NCBI GenBank assembly: GCA_049647265.1
Contig: JBARXJ010000063.1
Span: 124,001-188,000, forward strand
Direction of reading: 5' to 3'
From: JAAURB01 sp049647265
GTDB lineage: Bacteria > Cyanobacteriota > Cyanobacteriia > Cyanobacteriales > Microcoleaceae
DNA length: 64,000 bases
Shown one piece after another: positions 16,382 through 26,533 of the stretch. Every line of letters begins with the position of its first letter. Position 1 is the stretch's first letter. The translations under genes were made by a program, and so were the position numbers. The notes beneath the pieces were generated by a model. The model was not told the DNA's origin. It made no database searches and saw nothing but the letters and a program-made list of their open reading frames with translations.

Positions 16382-17527
16382 ATGCATCACTCAACCTCAA
16401 CCAAAACTATGCCGGTTTCTCCTGTCCAAGGTTTAAACATCGCACCGACTCAAGTCCTGCGAGGGACTCACTTATGGACTCAAGCCGGGTTAGCCATTGC
16501 CCGTTTGGGCCAGCGGCCGCTGCTGGTGGGTGGCGATCGCAGTTTGGCTGTGATTTTACCTCAGCTTCAACCCACTTTAGAACAGCATCAACTGATCTGG
16601 GAGAGTGCCACCTATCACCCAGACTGTAGTGAAGCCAGCTTGCAACAGCTAAGCCAAGCGGTACAAACCCATCAAGCTGATATCATTATTGGCATCGGCG
16701 GCGGTAAGGCCCTTGATAGCGCCAAATTACTCGCCGACCAATGTCATCTGCCTGTTGTCACTCTCCCCACTTCAGCGGCAACCTGTGCAGCCTGGACAGC
16801 GTTATCGAATGTTTATTCAGATGGCGGGGCGTTTCGCTATGATGTGGCCCTGACTCGCTGCCCAGATTTATTAGTTTTGGATTACGATCTGATTCAAACT
16901 GCCCCTCAACGAACCTTAGTGGCGGGTATTGGAGATGCGATCGCCAAATGGTATGAAGCCTCAGTCAGCAGTGGACATTCTGAACAAACTTTGTTAGTGG
17001 CGGCAGTCCAACAGGCGCGGGTGTTACGAGATATTCTATTGCAAAAATCATTAACGGCCCTACAACAGCCCGGTAGCGACACCTGGCGAGATGTTGTCGA
17101 TGCCACCGTATTGCTGGCGGGTGTTATTGGTGGAATTGGGGGGGCGCAATGTCGGACAGTGGCAGCCCATGCGGTTCATAATGGTTTGACCCAACTCCCC
17201 GCCAGTCATGATATGTTGCATGGGGAAAAGGTGGCTTATGGTATTTTAGTGCAATTACGTCTAGAAGAAATGATTGCTAATAACCAACTGGCAGCCTCAT
17301 CTAGACAGCAGTTATTAAAATTCTATGGTGAAATGGGTTTACCCCAAACTTTGAATGAACTGGGGTTAAAATCAGTGAGTTTGGCAGAATTGCAGCAAGC
17401 GGCCGAATTTGCCTGTCAGGAAACATCCGATCTGCATCGCCTCCCGTTTCAGGTGGTGCCAGAACAATTAATTGCTGCTATGGTTTCTACAACTGCGCCC
17501 GTTGGAGAAGTCAAAGTAAAAAATTAA
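16382..17527 (+). CDS. Iron-containing alcohol/glycerol dehydrogenase family protein
   Basis: Group III (GldA-like) dehydrogenase, about 380 residues, with the NAD-binding IIIGIGGGKALDSAKLLAD motif and the TLPTSAATCAAWTALSNVYSD segment. Metal-ligand positions are plausible in VAGIGDAIAKWYEA (Asp), AHAVHNGL (His) and HDMLHGEKVAYG (His). Substrate could be glycerol or another alcohol; cyanobacterial members are uncharacterised to my knowledge. The frame opens at a TTG (16376); ATG at 16382 is preferred, ATG 16409 possible. The aminotransferase gene follows after 24 bases, so probably one operon. Confidence 0.82.
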   Translation: MHHSTSTKTMPVSPVQGLNIAPTQVLRGTHLWTQAGLAIARLGQRPLLVGGDRSLAVILPQLQPTLEQHQLIWESATYHPDCSEASLQQLSQAVQTHQADIIIGIGGGKALDSAKLLADQCHLPVVTLPTSAATCAAWTALSNVYSDGGAFRYDVALTRCPDLLVLDYDLIQTAPQRTLVAGIGDAIAKWYEASVSSGHSEQTLLVAAVQQARVLRDILLQKSLTALQQPGSDTWRDVVDATVLLAGVIGGIGGAQCRTVAAHAVHNGLTQLPASHDMLHGEKVAYGILVQLRLEEMIANNQLAASSRQQLLKFYGEMGLPQTLNELGLKSVSLAELQQAAEFACQETSDLHRLPFQVVPEQLIAAMVSTTAPVGEVKVKN

Positions 17528-17551
17528 GATAATTTACCACAGTATAAACCG

Positions 17552-18760
17552 ATGACTTTGGATTGGATCAACCCCGCAGAACGAGTTAAAGGACTGCCAC
17601 CTTATGTATTTGCCCGTCTGGATGAACTCAAGGTTCGCGCCCGCGAGCAGGGACTAGACTTAATTGATTTAGGCATGGGTAACCCAGGGGGGCCAACGCC
17701 TCAACCCGTGGTAGACGCGGCAAAACAAGCCATGCAAGATCCGGAAAGTCATGGTTATCCGCCGTTTGAAGGAACGGGAAATTTTCGCAAAGCCATTACC
17801 CAGTGGTATCATCGCCGTTACGGGGTAAATCTCGATCCCAATAGTGAAGCGTTGCCGTTGCTAGGGTCGAAGGAAGGATTAACTCATTTGGCTTTGGCTT
17901 ATATTAATCCAGGGGATTTAGTTTTGTCTCCTAACCCGGCTTATCCGGCACATTTTCGCGGGCCATTAATTGCCGGGGGAGAAGTGTATGAGTTACCGTT
18001 AACAGCAGAACAAGATTGGTTGATTGATTTGGCGGCGATTCCTGACGCGGTAGCCGAACGGGCAAAAATGCTGTTTTTCAACTATCCCAGCAATCCTACC
18101 GGCGCAACAGCCCCCCGCGAATTCTTTGAAGAAATTGTTGCCTTCGCCCACAAATATCAAATTTTGCTGGTGCATGACTTGTGTTACGCGGAGTTGGCTT
18201 TTGATGGCTATCAACCCACCAGTTTGTTAGAAATTCCCGGCGGTAAAGAGATTGGGGTTGAGTTTCATACCCTCTCCAAGACTTATAATATGGCGGGTTG
18301 GCGGGTTGGCTTTGTGGTGGGGAATTCCCAGATTATTCAAGGGTTACGCACCTTAAAAACCAATTTAGATTATGGTTTATTTGCTGCCTTGCAAACCGCT
18401 GCCGAAACGGCGTTGAATTTACCGGATACCTATTTAGAAGAGGTTCAACAGCGCTATCGTATTCGTCGAGATTTTTTGATTGATGGCTTAGCAGAATTGG
18501 GTTGGAATATCCCCAAACCGAAAGCCACGATGTATGTTTGGGTTCCTTGTCCAGTCGGGATGAATTCAACTGATTTTGCTTTATCCGTATTGCAACAAAC
18601 TGGGGTGGTTGTGACTCCAGGTAATGCGTTTGGCAGTGGCGGCGAAGGATATGTGCGGGTGAGTTTAATTGCAGACTGCGATCGCCTGGGAGAAGCTTTA
18701 CGCCGTTTAAAAGCGGCTAATATTGTTTATCAACCGGAAGTCGTGACGGTTCAAGGTTAG
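17552..18760 (+). CDS. Class I/II PLP aminotransferase (aspartate / LL-diaminopimelate aminotransferase-like)
   Basis: Fold-type I PLP aminotransferase of 402 residues. Visible are IDLGMGNPGGPTP near the N-terminus, the SPNPAYPAHF segment, FFNYPSNPTGATA (Asn binding PLP), the Schiff-base lysine in HTLSKTYNMAGWRVGF, and the substrate Arg region EGYVRVSLIAD. The pattern fits the AspC/AlaC/DapL-like group; cyanobacteria use DapL for lysine synthesis, but this may be a paralogue. Only 24 bases follow the dehydrogenase gene. Exact substrate unresolved. Confidence 0.85.
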   Translation: MTLDWINPAERVKGLPPYVFARLDELKVRAREQGLDLIDLGMGNPGGPTPQPVVDAAKQAMQDPESHGYPPFEGTGNFRKAITQWYHRRYGVNLDPNSEALPLLGSKEGLTHLALAYINPGDLVLSPNPAYPAHFRGPLIAGGEVYELPLTAEQDWLIDLAAIPDAVAERAKMLFFNYPSNPTGATAPREFFEEIVAFAHKYQILLVHDLCYAELAFDGYQPTSLLEIPGGKEIGVEFHTLSKTYNMAGWRVGFVVGNSQIIQGLRTLKTNLDYGLFAALQTAAETALNLPDTYLEEVQQRYRIRRDFLIDGLAELGWNIPKPKATMYVWVPCPVGMNSTDFALSVLQQTGVVVTPGNAFGSGGEGYVRVSLIADCDRLGEALRRLKAANIVYQPEVVTVQG

Positions 18761-19010
18761 AGGTTTGAGCATCCTATCGGTGAGAATATTGTATTAGAAT
18801 TAAACGTGAGTTGGACGAATTGAAACCCGATCTCGGAGGTTAATAAAATTCCTTCTTACTTTCTGAATACAGTGCAGAGAAAATAATTTCTGAGAGAGAT
18901 TGAATGCTAAGAAAATCACTTGATTGAAAATCTTACTTTAGGATAACGTTACAATTTTGCTCTTGTCGATACAATAGGATTATTTATGCTAACCGCTTAA
19001 GTTAACGAAT

Positions 19011-19802
19011 ATGACACCGAGTAGCTCATCTTTTAATTCTGATCGATTGCGACAATGGCTCAATTTAGCTGCAATTATAGCTGCATTTGTTATTAATGTA
19101 ATCTCTAATTTAGCGCCAATTAATGGTTTAACGATTGGAGAAATTGCGAATACTTTATTCAGTGATGTTTTAATTATTCCGGCTAGCTACGCCTTTGCAA
19201 TTTGGGGTTTAATTTACTTAGGTTTATTTAGCTTCGGATTTTATCAATTTCAATCTTCACAACAACAAAATCCCCGTATACAGGCAATTGGCTATTGGTT
19301 GGTTTGTGCCAGTCTCGCTCAAATTTTATGGGTGATCGTTTTTCTTTATAGAATGTTTGGCTCTTCTTTGGTGGCAATGCTGGTTATTTTATTTGCACTG
19401 ATTCAAGCCTACCTCAAACTCAAAAATAGTCCTCATCCTGTATCAAAAAAGGAACAATGGTTTGTTGATACACCCATTAGTATTTATTTAGGCTGGATTA
19501 GCGTAGCAACCATTGTCAATGTCGCGTCATTTTTGTATGATTTAGAATGGTCTGGATGGGGAATTTCAGATCCTGTGTGGACAGCGATTCTGATTACTAT
19601 TGCGGGTTTAATTGGCATAATACTGAGGTTTAAATATCACGAAACCGCTTTTTTAGTCGTGTTGATTTGGGCATTTATTGCTATTTCTATTCGACAAGAA
19701 AGTCAGCCTTTAATTGTATGGACAGCCATCATCAATTCTCTGATTTTATCCTTAATAGGACTCAGCACAACGGTCAATCAGCGTCTTTCCCCTAAAGTGT
19801 AA
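19011..19802 (+). CDS. TspO/MBR-like multi-pass membrane protein
   Basis: 263-residue integral membrane protein with about seven hydrophobic helices. The motif IIPASYAFAIWGLIYLGLFS and later WISVATIVNVASFLYDLEW resemble the tryptophan-rich sensory protein (TspO-like) group that binds porphyrins or lipids. Highly hydrophobic with a short polar N-terminus. It stands alone on the plus strand, convergent with the response regulators that follow. Ligand unknown, and the family link is by pattern only. Confidence 0.65.
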   Translation: MTPSSSSFNSDRLRQWLNLAAIIAAFVINVISNLAPINGLTIGEIANTLFSDVLIIPASYAFAIWGLIYLGLFSFGFYQFQSSQQQNPRIQAIGYWLVCASLAQILWVIVFLYRMFGSSLVAMLVILFALIQAYLKLKNSPHPVSKKEQWFVDTPISIYLGWISVATIVNVASFLYDLEWSGWGISDPVWTAILITIAGLIGIILRFKYHETAFLVVLIWAFIAISIRQESQPLIVWTAIINSLILSLIGLSTTVNQRLSPKV

Positions 19803-19831
19803 GATTAGAGCTCTCTAATAGCATCTATCAT

Positions 19832-20893
19832 TCAATTATCCCTGACAGCAGATTGCGGAAACATCGCACTGACTGAGTCATTATTTGTGAATTTATGGTC
19901 AGTCATCTGTATTTTTGAAGCAAAGCGATTTCGGCCTTGTTGTTTAGCACTATATAATGCTTGGTCAGCCGTTTCAATTAAATCCTCTGGAGAAAATTCA
20001 GCACTGGGAATCATGCTGCATACTCCCAAGCTAATGGTCACCATATTATTCACTAAAGAATTATGATGAGGAATTTGAAGATCTCTAATATTTTTTTGAA
20101 TAAATTGAGCCACAGTAATTGCTCCATTTAAAGGAGTATTGGGTAAAATAATTGCAAATTCTTCCCCACCATAACGAGCGGCTAAATCAGCCGGACGATG
20201 AATAGAAGACTGAATCGCCTGCGCCACCTGTTTTAAACAGTCATCTCCTGAAAGATGACCATAGTGATCATTGTATCGCTTAAAACAATCAACATCACAA
20301 AGAATTAAAGATAAAAACTGATTTTCACGGGTCATGCGTCGCCATTCATGGGATAAATAATCATCAAAATGTCGGCGATTAGATAATTGAGTCAGGCCAT
20401 CAATCGTAACTAAACGTTGAAGCTCTAAATTAGCTTGTTTTAAAGCTTGAGTCAGTCGTTGCAGTTCTAAATTTTGCTGTTTTAGTTTTTGTTCTTGAAG
20501 ATAGCTATGAATCGCTTCTTGAACGGTTAATTTTAAATCTTCAGATTCCCAAGGTTTAGCAACATATCGGTAAAGCTTAGCATATTTAATAGCATTACCA
20601 ATAGCGGGTAAATCGGCTTGTCCGGTGAGCAAAATCTTTAAGGTTTTAGGGGACTGTTCATGAATTTTACGCAGTAATTCGTCTCCCTTCATACCCGGCA
20701 TAATATAATCCGAAAGAACAACTGCTACTTCTTGATGTTGAGACTTTAAATCGCTAATGAGTTCTAAAGCTTCTGTTCCACTTTCTGCTAACTCGATCAT
20801 ACATTGATCGCCGACAGCCGAACGGAGTTCTCGCTTTAAACTATCAAGAATGGTGGGTTCATCATCAATGCAAATAATTACAGGTTTAGGCAT
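19832..20893 (-). CDS. Response regulator with GGDEF domain (diguanylate cyclase)
   Basis: 353 residues. An N-terminal receiver (CIDDEPTILDSL, VVLSDYIMPGMKG with the phospho-Asp, LTGQAD, VAKPWE) of the cyanobacterial/RpfG-like type; then a coiled-coil linker (about 135-160) and a GGDEF domain with GGEEF in the active site. An RxxD inhibitory site (RPAD) sits five residues before it, so product inhibition is likely. Should make c-di-GMP when phosphorylated. Overlaps the upstream receiver gene by eight bases, so cotranslated. The cognate kinase is probably one of the two kinases just upstream. Confidence 0.93.
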   Translation of the reverse strand: MPKPVIICIDDEPTILDSLKRELRSAVGDQCMIELAESGTEALELISDLKSQHQEVAVVLSDYIMPGMKGDELLRKIHEQSPKTLKILLTGQADLPAIGNAIKYAKLYRYVAKPWESEDLKLTVQEAIHSYLQEQKLKQQNLELQRLTQALKQANLELQRLVTIDGLTQLSNRRHFDDYLSHEWRRMTRENQFLSLILCDVDCFKRYNDHYGHLSGDDCLKQVAQAIQSSIHRPADLAARYGGEEFAIILPNTPLNGAITVAQFIQKNIRDLQIPHHNSLVNNMVTISLGVCSMIPSAEFSPEDLIETADQALYSAKQQGRNRFASKIQMTDHKFTNNDSVSAMFPQSAVRDN

Positions 20894-21290
20894 GGTTTTT
20901 AATCTTTAGTCCAGCTTCAATAGTTGCAACAAGCTCTTCGTTATTCCACGGTTTGTGTATACAACGATATAAATCAGCTTCATGAATGGCTCGTTCAATC
21001 GCTTCTCCATCAGCCTGTCCAGTTAACATAATCTTCAGCACTTTAGGAAACTGGTGATGAACTTGAATCAAAAATTCGTCTCCTTTCGTACCCGGCATCA
21101 ACCAATCGGAAACAATCACTAACACTTCAGTTTCTTCTTCCTGCATTTCTTCCAAGATTTCCCATGCTTCTTCGACACTTTCAGCCATTTCGTAGCTGTA
21201 GCGTTCTTGAAATGCATTTTTTAGTTGAATTTTGAGACTGTTTAAGATTACAGTTTCATCGTCAACACATAGAATCATTGGTTTATTCAT
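20886..21290 (-). CDS. Single-domain response regulator
   Basis: 134-residue stand-alone receiver with CVDDETVILNSL (acidic pocket), VIVSDWLMPGTKG (phospho-Asp), LTGQAD (Thr) and IHKPWNNEEL (Lys). It closely resembles the receiver of the adjoining GGDEF protein, suggesting duplication. With no output domain it may pass phosphate along or act by protein binding. Overlaps the downstream diguanylate cyclase gene. Confidence 0.92.
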   Translation of the reverse strand: MNKPMILCVDDETVILNSLKIQLKNAFQERYSYEMAESVEEAWEILEEMQEEETEVLVIVSDWLMPGTKGDEFLIQVHHQFPKVLKIMLTGQADGEAIERAIHEADLYRCIHKPWNNEELVATIEAGLKIKNHA

Positions 21291-21393
21291 CAGGCTTGAA
21301 CCTCATAATATAATATTAACCCATCGAAAAGACTGAACATGGCAAGCGATATCAATCTAGAAAGCGTCCAACTTCTTGATAGAATCTGCCTAT

Positions 21394-22818
21394 CTATATA
21401 GGAAGTAAAACTGTAAAGCTTGTTTTTCCTGGGATTGATTCCACCTCAATTTTTCCTTGATGTTTTTTAATAATTTTTTGAACAATATCTAAACCTAAGC
21501 CGCTCCCCTCTCCTGTAGATTTAGTCGTAAAAAATGGCTCAAAAATTCGAGGTAAAATGTCTGGAGGAATACCCACTCCACTATCTGTAATCCGAACTAA
21601 CACTTGATTTTCTTGTTGAAAGGCATCAATAGTGAGGGTTCCTTGATTGTCCATGGCTTGCAAGGCATTGTGAATTAAATTTGTCCACACTTGATTTAAT
21701 TCATCGGGATAACCCATAATAATCGGTAATTCGGGGTCATAATTTTGAATCACTTCTACCCCCTGCTTGAGATGATTATGATATAGGGTTAAAATGGTGT
21801 CAATTCCTGCTGTAATATTCGTCTCATTTTTAACGCCATCTTGATCGTGACGTGCATAAGTTTTTAAAGCAAAAACCACCTTTGCAGCTCGATCTGTCGC
21901 CGTTTTTATCGTCTGAGCACTTTTTTCAACACTAGAGATTTGATAGGCAACATTTAAGATCTCTTCTCCATTTTGATCCTTCAAAAGTGGCAATAAGTTA
22001 GTCAAATCTTGATAAACTCCCAGATCCACTAATGTGTCTGCAACGATCTCAGGATGGATAATATTTTCTTCAGATAAAGCTTGAGTTAATCCTCGCTTAA
22101 ACTTTCGTTTTTCTTTACTAGAAAAAGTTGACTTTTGCCTAAGCGCATAGTGAGCTAGATCAAACAAATCTTGCTGTCGCTCGGGTGTAATTTTCTGTAA
22201 AAATTGAGGGAGTTTTTCTAAGTTATGACTCAAAAAGCTGGTAATATTTTCAATTGAAGAACGAATGGCTCCAAGTGGTGTATTAATTTCATGAGCAATA
22301 CCTGCTACAAGTTGACCCAGTGCAGCCATTTTTTCTGATTGAATCAGTTTATTTTGAGTAGTACGTAGTTGTTGTAATGCAGACTCTAGCTCATGATTTT
22401 TATCTTGCAAACTTTTTTGCAGTAAATGAATCTTTAGGTGTGCTTCAACTCTAGCCAAGACTTCTTCGACTTGAAAAGGTTTAGTAATATAATCAACCCC
22501 TCCCACTTCAAAAGCTTTTATTTTATCCATCATATCGTCAATTGCACTAATAAAAATTACAGGAATATGAGCATATTTAAGATTGTCTTTCAGCTTGGAG
22601 CAAACCTGATATCCATTCAAATCTGGCATCATAATATCTAATAAGATTAAATCAGGCGCTGACATTTCTATCACAGATAAAGCCATATTACCATTCGGAA
22701 CTGGCCGAACTTTATAGCCGTGTTCTCTGAGCAAGTTGGTTAATAACCTCAAATTTTCAGGTGTATCATCAACTGCGAGTATATCTCCTTTATAATTCTC
22801 TATTTGTTCTGGTTTCAT
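21394..22818 (-). CDS. REC-histidine kinase (receiver, coiled coil, HisKA, HATPase)
   Basis: 474 residues. Receiver first (DILAVDDTPENLRLL; phospho-Asp61 in LLDIMMPDLNG), a coiled coil about 140-160, a HisKA-like dimerisation domain with His176 in GIAHEINTPLGAI, a long insert, then HATPase_c with NALQAMDNQG (N box), DSGVGIP (G1) and GEGSGLGLDIV (G2). Soluble. The frame extends to 22848, but ATG at 22818 has AGGAG seven bases upstream, so it is the start. The gene follows the hybrid kinase by 16 bases; an operon in which the hybrid kinase could phosphorylate this protein's receiver. Confidence 0.92.
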   Translation of the reverse strand: MKPEQIENYKGDILAVDDTPENLRLLTNLLREHGYKVRPVPNGNMALSVIEMSAPDLILLDIMMPDLNGYQVCSKLKDNLKYAHIPVIFISAIDDMMDKIKAFEVGGVDYITKPFQVEEVLARVEAHLKIHLLQKSLQDKNHELESALQQLRTTQNKLIQSEKMAALGQLVAGIAHEINTPLGAIRSSIENITSFLSHNLEKLPQFLQKITPERQQDLFDLAHYALRQKSTFSSKEKRKFKRGLTQALSEENIIHPEIVADTLVDLGVYQDLTNLLPLLKDQNGEEILNVAYQISSVEKSAQTIKTATDRAAKVVFALKTYARHDQDGVKNETNITAGIDTILTLYHNHLKQGVEVIQNYDPELPIIMGYPDELNQVWTNLIHNALQAMDNQGTLTIDAFQQENQVLVRITDSGVGIPPDILPRIFEPFFTTKSTGEGSGLGLDIVQKIIKKHQGKIEVESIPGKTSFTVLLPI

Positions 22819-22834
22819 CGGTGATCTCCTAAAG

Positions 22835-25800
22835 TTAAATTTTTTCAATCAGTGCTAAGACACTTTGATATTCAAACCGATCAAAATAATCTTGTAAAGC
22901 ACTGGCAAGCAATGGATCTGATTGGTTTATTTTTTGAATTATTGGCTCAATCAAATCTAAATCAGCTCTTAAAATTGCCTGCTGAAGAGACTCGATCCAA
23001 ATAGGAGGTAAAGCCGATAAAGCATCCTGAATTTTTGAATCATTTTCTTGTAATCGAACTGAACCCTTTTCAAAAGTAGAATTGTCATATAAATATTGCA
23101 CCCCAATGTGTTTAGTCATCATGTCAAAAATTTCCACCTCTCGAAATGGCTTACGCACAAAATCATCACAACCCGCAGATAAAACAACCGCTTTTTCTTC
23201 TTCAAATACACTGGCAGTTAAAGCAACAATTGCAATCCCTTGACCTTGAGTGGTTGATTTGATTCGCCGAGTGGCTTCATATCCGTCCATCACTGGCATT
23301 CGCATATCCATCCAAATGAGATCGGGATTCCAATCTCGCCAAATCTCAATTGCTTCTTGACCATTACAAGCCTCTTTAACAGCAAAACCTAAAGGAACCA
23401 GTAATTTGACTAACAGTTGACGGTTTAAAGGTTTATCATCGACTGCTAAAATTCGATATTGAGTTTGGCCAGATTTCAAGCCAATGACGCGGCGTTTTTC
23501 AGTATAAGTATTGACCTCATTTTGATTGACTTTCTCTGCATTAATTCTAAACTTAAAAATTGTTCCAACGTTAACTTGAGACTGAACCTGAATTTCTCCT
23601 CCCATCAATTGAATAAACTTACGGCTAATGGGTAAGCCTAATCCTGTGCCTTCTTGAGCTTGCTGTCCAGTTTGGGTTTGAACAAATGCCTCAAATAAAC
23701 TATCGAGTTCTTCAGGAGCGATGCCGGGGCCCGTATCTTCGACTTCAAAAGAAAGCGTCGTTTTTGGTGTTTGTTCATGGGGTATTTTTCCATTTTGATT
23801 GACATGAGATGAAACACGAACACAAATTCCTCCTTCTGTTGTAAACTTCAACGCATTATTCAGTAAATTGATTAAAACTTGTCGAAGCTTCACTTGATCG
23901 CTGCGAATATAACGAGGGATATTCGGATGCAAATCAAAGATGAGTTGTAGTCTTTTTTCATCTGCTTTCAGCAGAAACATATCTTCTAAATCATGCAGTA
24001 ACTGATGCAAATCAAAATTAGTTACATTTAAGGTAATATGTCCCGCTTCTATTTTAGATAAATCCAAGACTTGATTAATTAAAGTCAGTAAATGTTCGCC
24101 ACTACGAGAAATTATTCCAATATTTTCTTGATCTTCTTTAGAGAGTTGTTGGGAACGAGTCATCACTTGAGCAAAGCCTAAAATCGCATTAAGCGGAGAG
24201 CGAAGTTCATGACTCATATTAGCAATAAAAGCACTTTTAGCAAGATTAGCAACCTCTGCTTTTTCTTTAGAAATTGCTAATTCAGCGGTGCGTTCTTTGA
24301 CTCGTATTTCTAAATTTTTATTGGATTCTGCCAGTAGCTGTTCTGAAATTTTCTGCTCAATTGCCAAAGCAACAGTATTAACCGCTAGTTCCAAACCTTG
24401 TAGCCGAATTTTTGGTAATTTTTGCCGAGAAAACATCGCAATTACCCCAACTAATTTTTGCTCTACCATTAAAGGATATCCTGCAAAAGCAACCATACCT
24501 TCTCGTTTTGCCCAGTCTTTATCTCCAACCCGTTCATCCTCTAGTACATTATTCGTAACATGAGCAATTCGTTCTTCTGCAATTAAACCTATTTTAAATT
24601 TTCCCACAGGAACACGACTATGAGCCCCATCAAGATGGGTATATAACCCTGCACTTGCTCTCAGTTCTAAAACATTTTCTTCACTGTTTAAAAACCAAAT
24701 ACGGGCAAAAGCAGCATCGAGATGTTGAACCATTGCTTCAGTACAGCAATATAAGATTTCATCTAGGGTATAATTCTGAGTTAAAGCCAATCCCACATCT
24801 GAACCAAAACGAGCAAGTTTAGACTGTTCTGCAACAATGAGTTCTGATTTTTTACGCTCACTTATATCTTGGAATGCAGCAATAGCCGAAATCAGTTGAT
24901 TCGATTTTTCTTGAATTGGAGTTGCCCAGGCTTCAACAATAATTACTTGGTTGGGTTGATGAACTTCTAAATTATCGACGTAAACTTGTTTCCCCGTTAA
25001 AGCTTCGACAATGGGCAATTTTTCTCGGGGATATAATTTAGTTGTCCCTGCAATATAGATAGGATAACCTTGGGAAAATTCTCGGGTTTCAATCTCTTGA
25101 GAAACCGTAATTCCCAGTAATTTTTGAGCCGTTTGATTGGCATAATACAGTTGGCCTGTTTGAGTATAAACCCCAACTCCGACTGGAACGGCTTCTAAAA
25201 TTTGTGTGAGCCGTTGTTCACTCGCCGAGAGCGCAATATTCATTGATTTTAAATCGATAAAAGATTGGCGCATTTGCTTTGCCATCTGGTTAAAAGAATC
25301 GGCTAATTCTCCTAATTCATCTGAACGTTCTAAATTAATATTAACTTGCTTCCAATTCCGATTTGCTAGGTTCTTCGCTGATTCATTCAGACTTAAAATC
25401 GGCTCAATCACCCATCGAGTTGTCATCAAACCAAATAGAATAGCAACCAGCAATGTAAACAGACACAATAAGAATGTGGTCTGAGTATTGGCTATAATGT
25501 CCTGCATAAAATCCGCTTCAGGAATGATAACAATAATCAGCCAATTTAAACCCCGAACATCTTGAAATGGAGTCATATAAACTAACTGTTTTTCTCCGGC
25601 AAAATTAAACGTTAAATATTGATGATGGATAATTTTTTCAAAGCTGCCCGTTTTTTTTAATATCTCCTGAGAAGCCTTTTGAATTAAAGCACTATCACTT
25701 TGAGCGATTGACTTTCGAGTGAGTAAGCCATTCGTTATTGTGGTGACAGACCCTGCAGTTGAGGCAATTATATTTCCTGAACGTTCAATCACCAATGCTT

Positions 25801-26533
25801 GTCCAGAAGAACTAATGTCTAAGTTTTGTAGAAAAGCGGCAAAGCGATCTAAAGTGATTTCGCTATATAAAACTCCGAGTAGTTCTTGTTGAGCAGAATA
25901 GACTGGCGTAACCGCACTTAATTCTAAGCGTGAATTAGAACTTGAGAGGTGAAAAGGACTCCAAGTCGGTCTGGCTGTACTCACTGCTGTTTGATACCAG
26001 GGACGTTCACGGGCATCATAGGGCTGTGAATTGACGAGATCGCTAAGATTGCATTGATTGTCAAGGATATAAGTTTCTCGTTCTGAATTACTATATTGGT
26101 CGCGAATTTTAACTAAAATATTAGAGGAATCTTTCAATTCTTTTTCAACCGCAATAACATCCCCATTCGGTAAACCTAAACCGATATGAGCAATCAAATC
26201 GGGCTGTCTAACACTTTCCCAAAAATAACATTGTAATTGTCGATAATTATTCAGATTAATATCTTTATTATAAATCGCTGATAAGATGGATTGATGAATT
26301 TGATGGGGCTTTTGTAGGAAATAATAGGAGTGATATTCAATTTCATCTGCAATTTCTGTCCCCAGGCTAATGATCAAGTTATGAACTGCTTTTTGTCCAC
26401 TTTTAAAAGATAAGTAGCCCACTAAACTGACTGCTCCTACAATAGGTACAACAAGAGGAACGGTCAGGGCAACTTGTAATGGAACTTTAGCCAGGACTTT
26501 TCTAAAAAAAGCATTTAGAGGGTTAATGGGCAT
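22835..26533 (-). CDS. Membrane hybrid sensor histidine kinase (Cache-HAMP-PAS-GAF-HisKA-HATPase-REC)
   Basis: 1,232 residues. Transmembrane helix at about 20-45, extracytoplasmic dCache sensor about 46-335 (ERPWYQTAV), second helix at about 345-370, HAMP, PAS (about 435-560), GAF (about 575-735), HisKA with His775 (NMSHELRSPL), HATPase_c (EDTGPGIAP, GTGLGLPIS), receiver with Asp1076 (WMDMRMPVMDG). The last 60 residues form a helical bundle containing no histidine, so not a working Hpt. Paralogue of the gene at 44219-47470. Ligand unknown. Confidence 0.93.
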   Translation of the reverse strand: MPINPLNAFFRKVLAKVPLQVALTVPLVVPIVGAVSLVGYLSFKSGQKAVHNLIISLGTEIADEIEYHSYYFLQKPHQIHQSILSAIYNKDINLNNYRQLQCYFWESVRQPDLIAHIGLGLPNGDVIAVEKELKDSSNILVKIRDQYSNSERETYILDNQCNLSDLVNSQPYDARERPWYQTAVSTARPTWSPFHLSSSNSRLELSAVTPVYSAQQELLGVLYSEITLDRFAAFLQNLDISSSGQALVIERSGNIIASTAGSVTTITNGLLTRKSIAQSDSALIQKASQEILKKTGSFEKIIHHQYLTFNFAGEKQLVYMTPFQDVRGLNWLIIVIIPEADFMQDIIANTQTTFLLCLFTLLVAILFGLMTTRWVIEPILSLNESAKNLANRNWKQVNINLERSDELGELADSFNQMAKQMRQSFIDLKSMNIALSASEQRLTQILEAVPVGVGVYTQTGQLYYANQTAQKLLGITVSQEIETREFSQGYPIYIAGTTKLYPREKLPIVEALTGKQVYVDNLEVHQPNQVIIVEAWATPIQEKSNQLISAIAAFQDISERKKSELIVAEQSKLARFGSDVGLALTQNYTLDEILYCCTEAMVQHLDAAFARIWFLNSEENVLELRASAGLYTHLDGAHSRVPVGKFKIGLIAEERIAHVTNNVLEDERVGDKDWAKREGMVAFAGYPLMVEQKLVGVIAMFSRQKLPKIRLQGLELAVNTVALAIEQKISEQLLAESNKNLEIRVKERTAELAISKEKAEVANLAKSAFIANMSHELRSPLNAILGFAQVMTRSQQLSKEDQENIGIISRSGEHLLTLINQVLDLSKIEAGHITLNVTNFDLHQLLHDLEDMFLLKADEKRLQLIFDLHPNIPRYIRSDQVKLRQVLINLLNNALKFTTEGGICVRVSSHVNQNGKIPHEQTPKTTLSFEVEDTGPGIAPEELDSLFEAFVQTQTGQQAQEGTGLGLPISRKFIQLMGGEIQVQSQVNVGTIFKFRINAEKVNQNEVNTYTEKRRVIGLKSGQTQYRILAVDDKPLNRQLLVKLLVPLGFAVKEACNGQEAIEIWRDWNPDLIWMDMRMPVMDGYEATRRIKSTTQGQGIAIVALTASVFEEEKAVVLSAGCDDFVRKPFREVEIFDMMTKHIGVQYLYDNSTFEKGSVRLQENDSKIQDALSALPPIWIESLQQAILRADLDLIEPIIQKINQSDPLLASALQDYFDRFEYQSVLALIEKI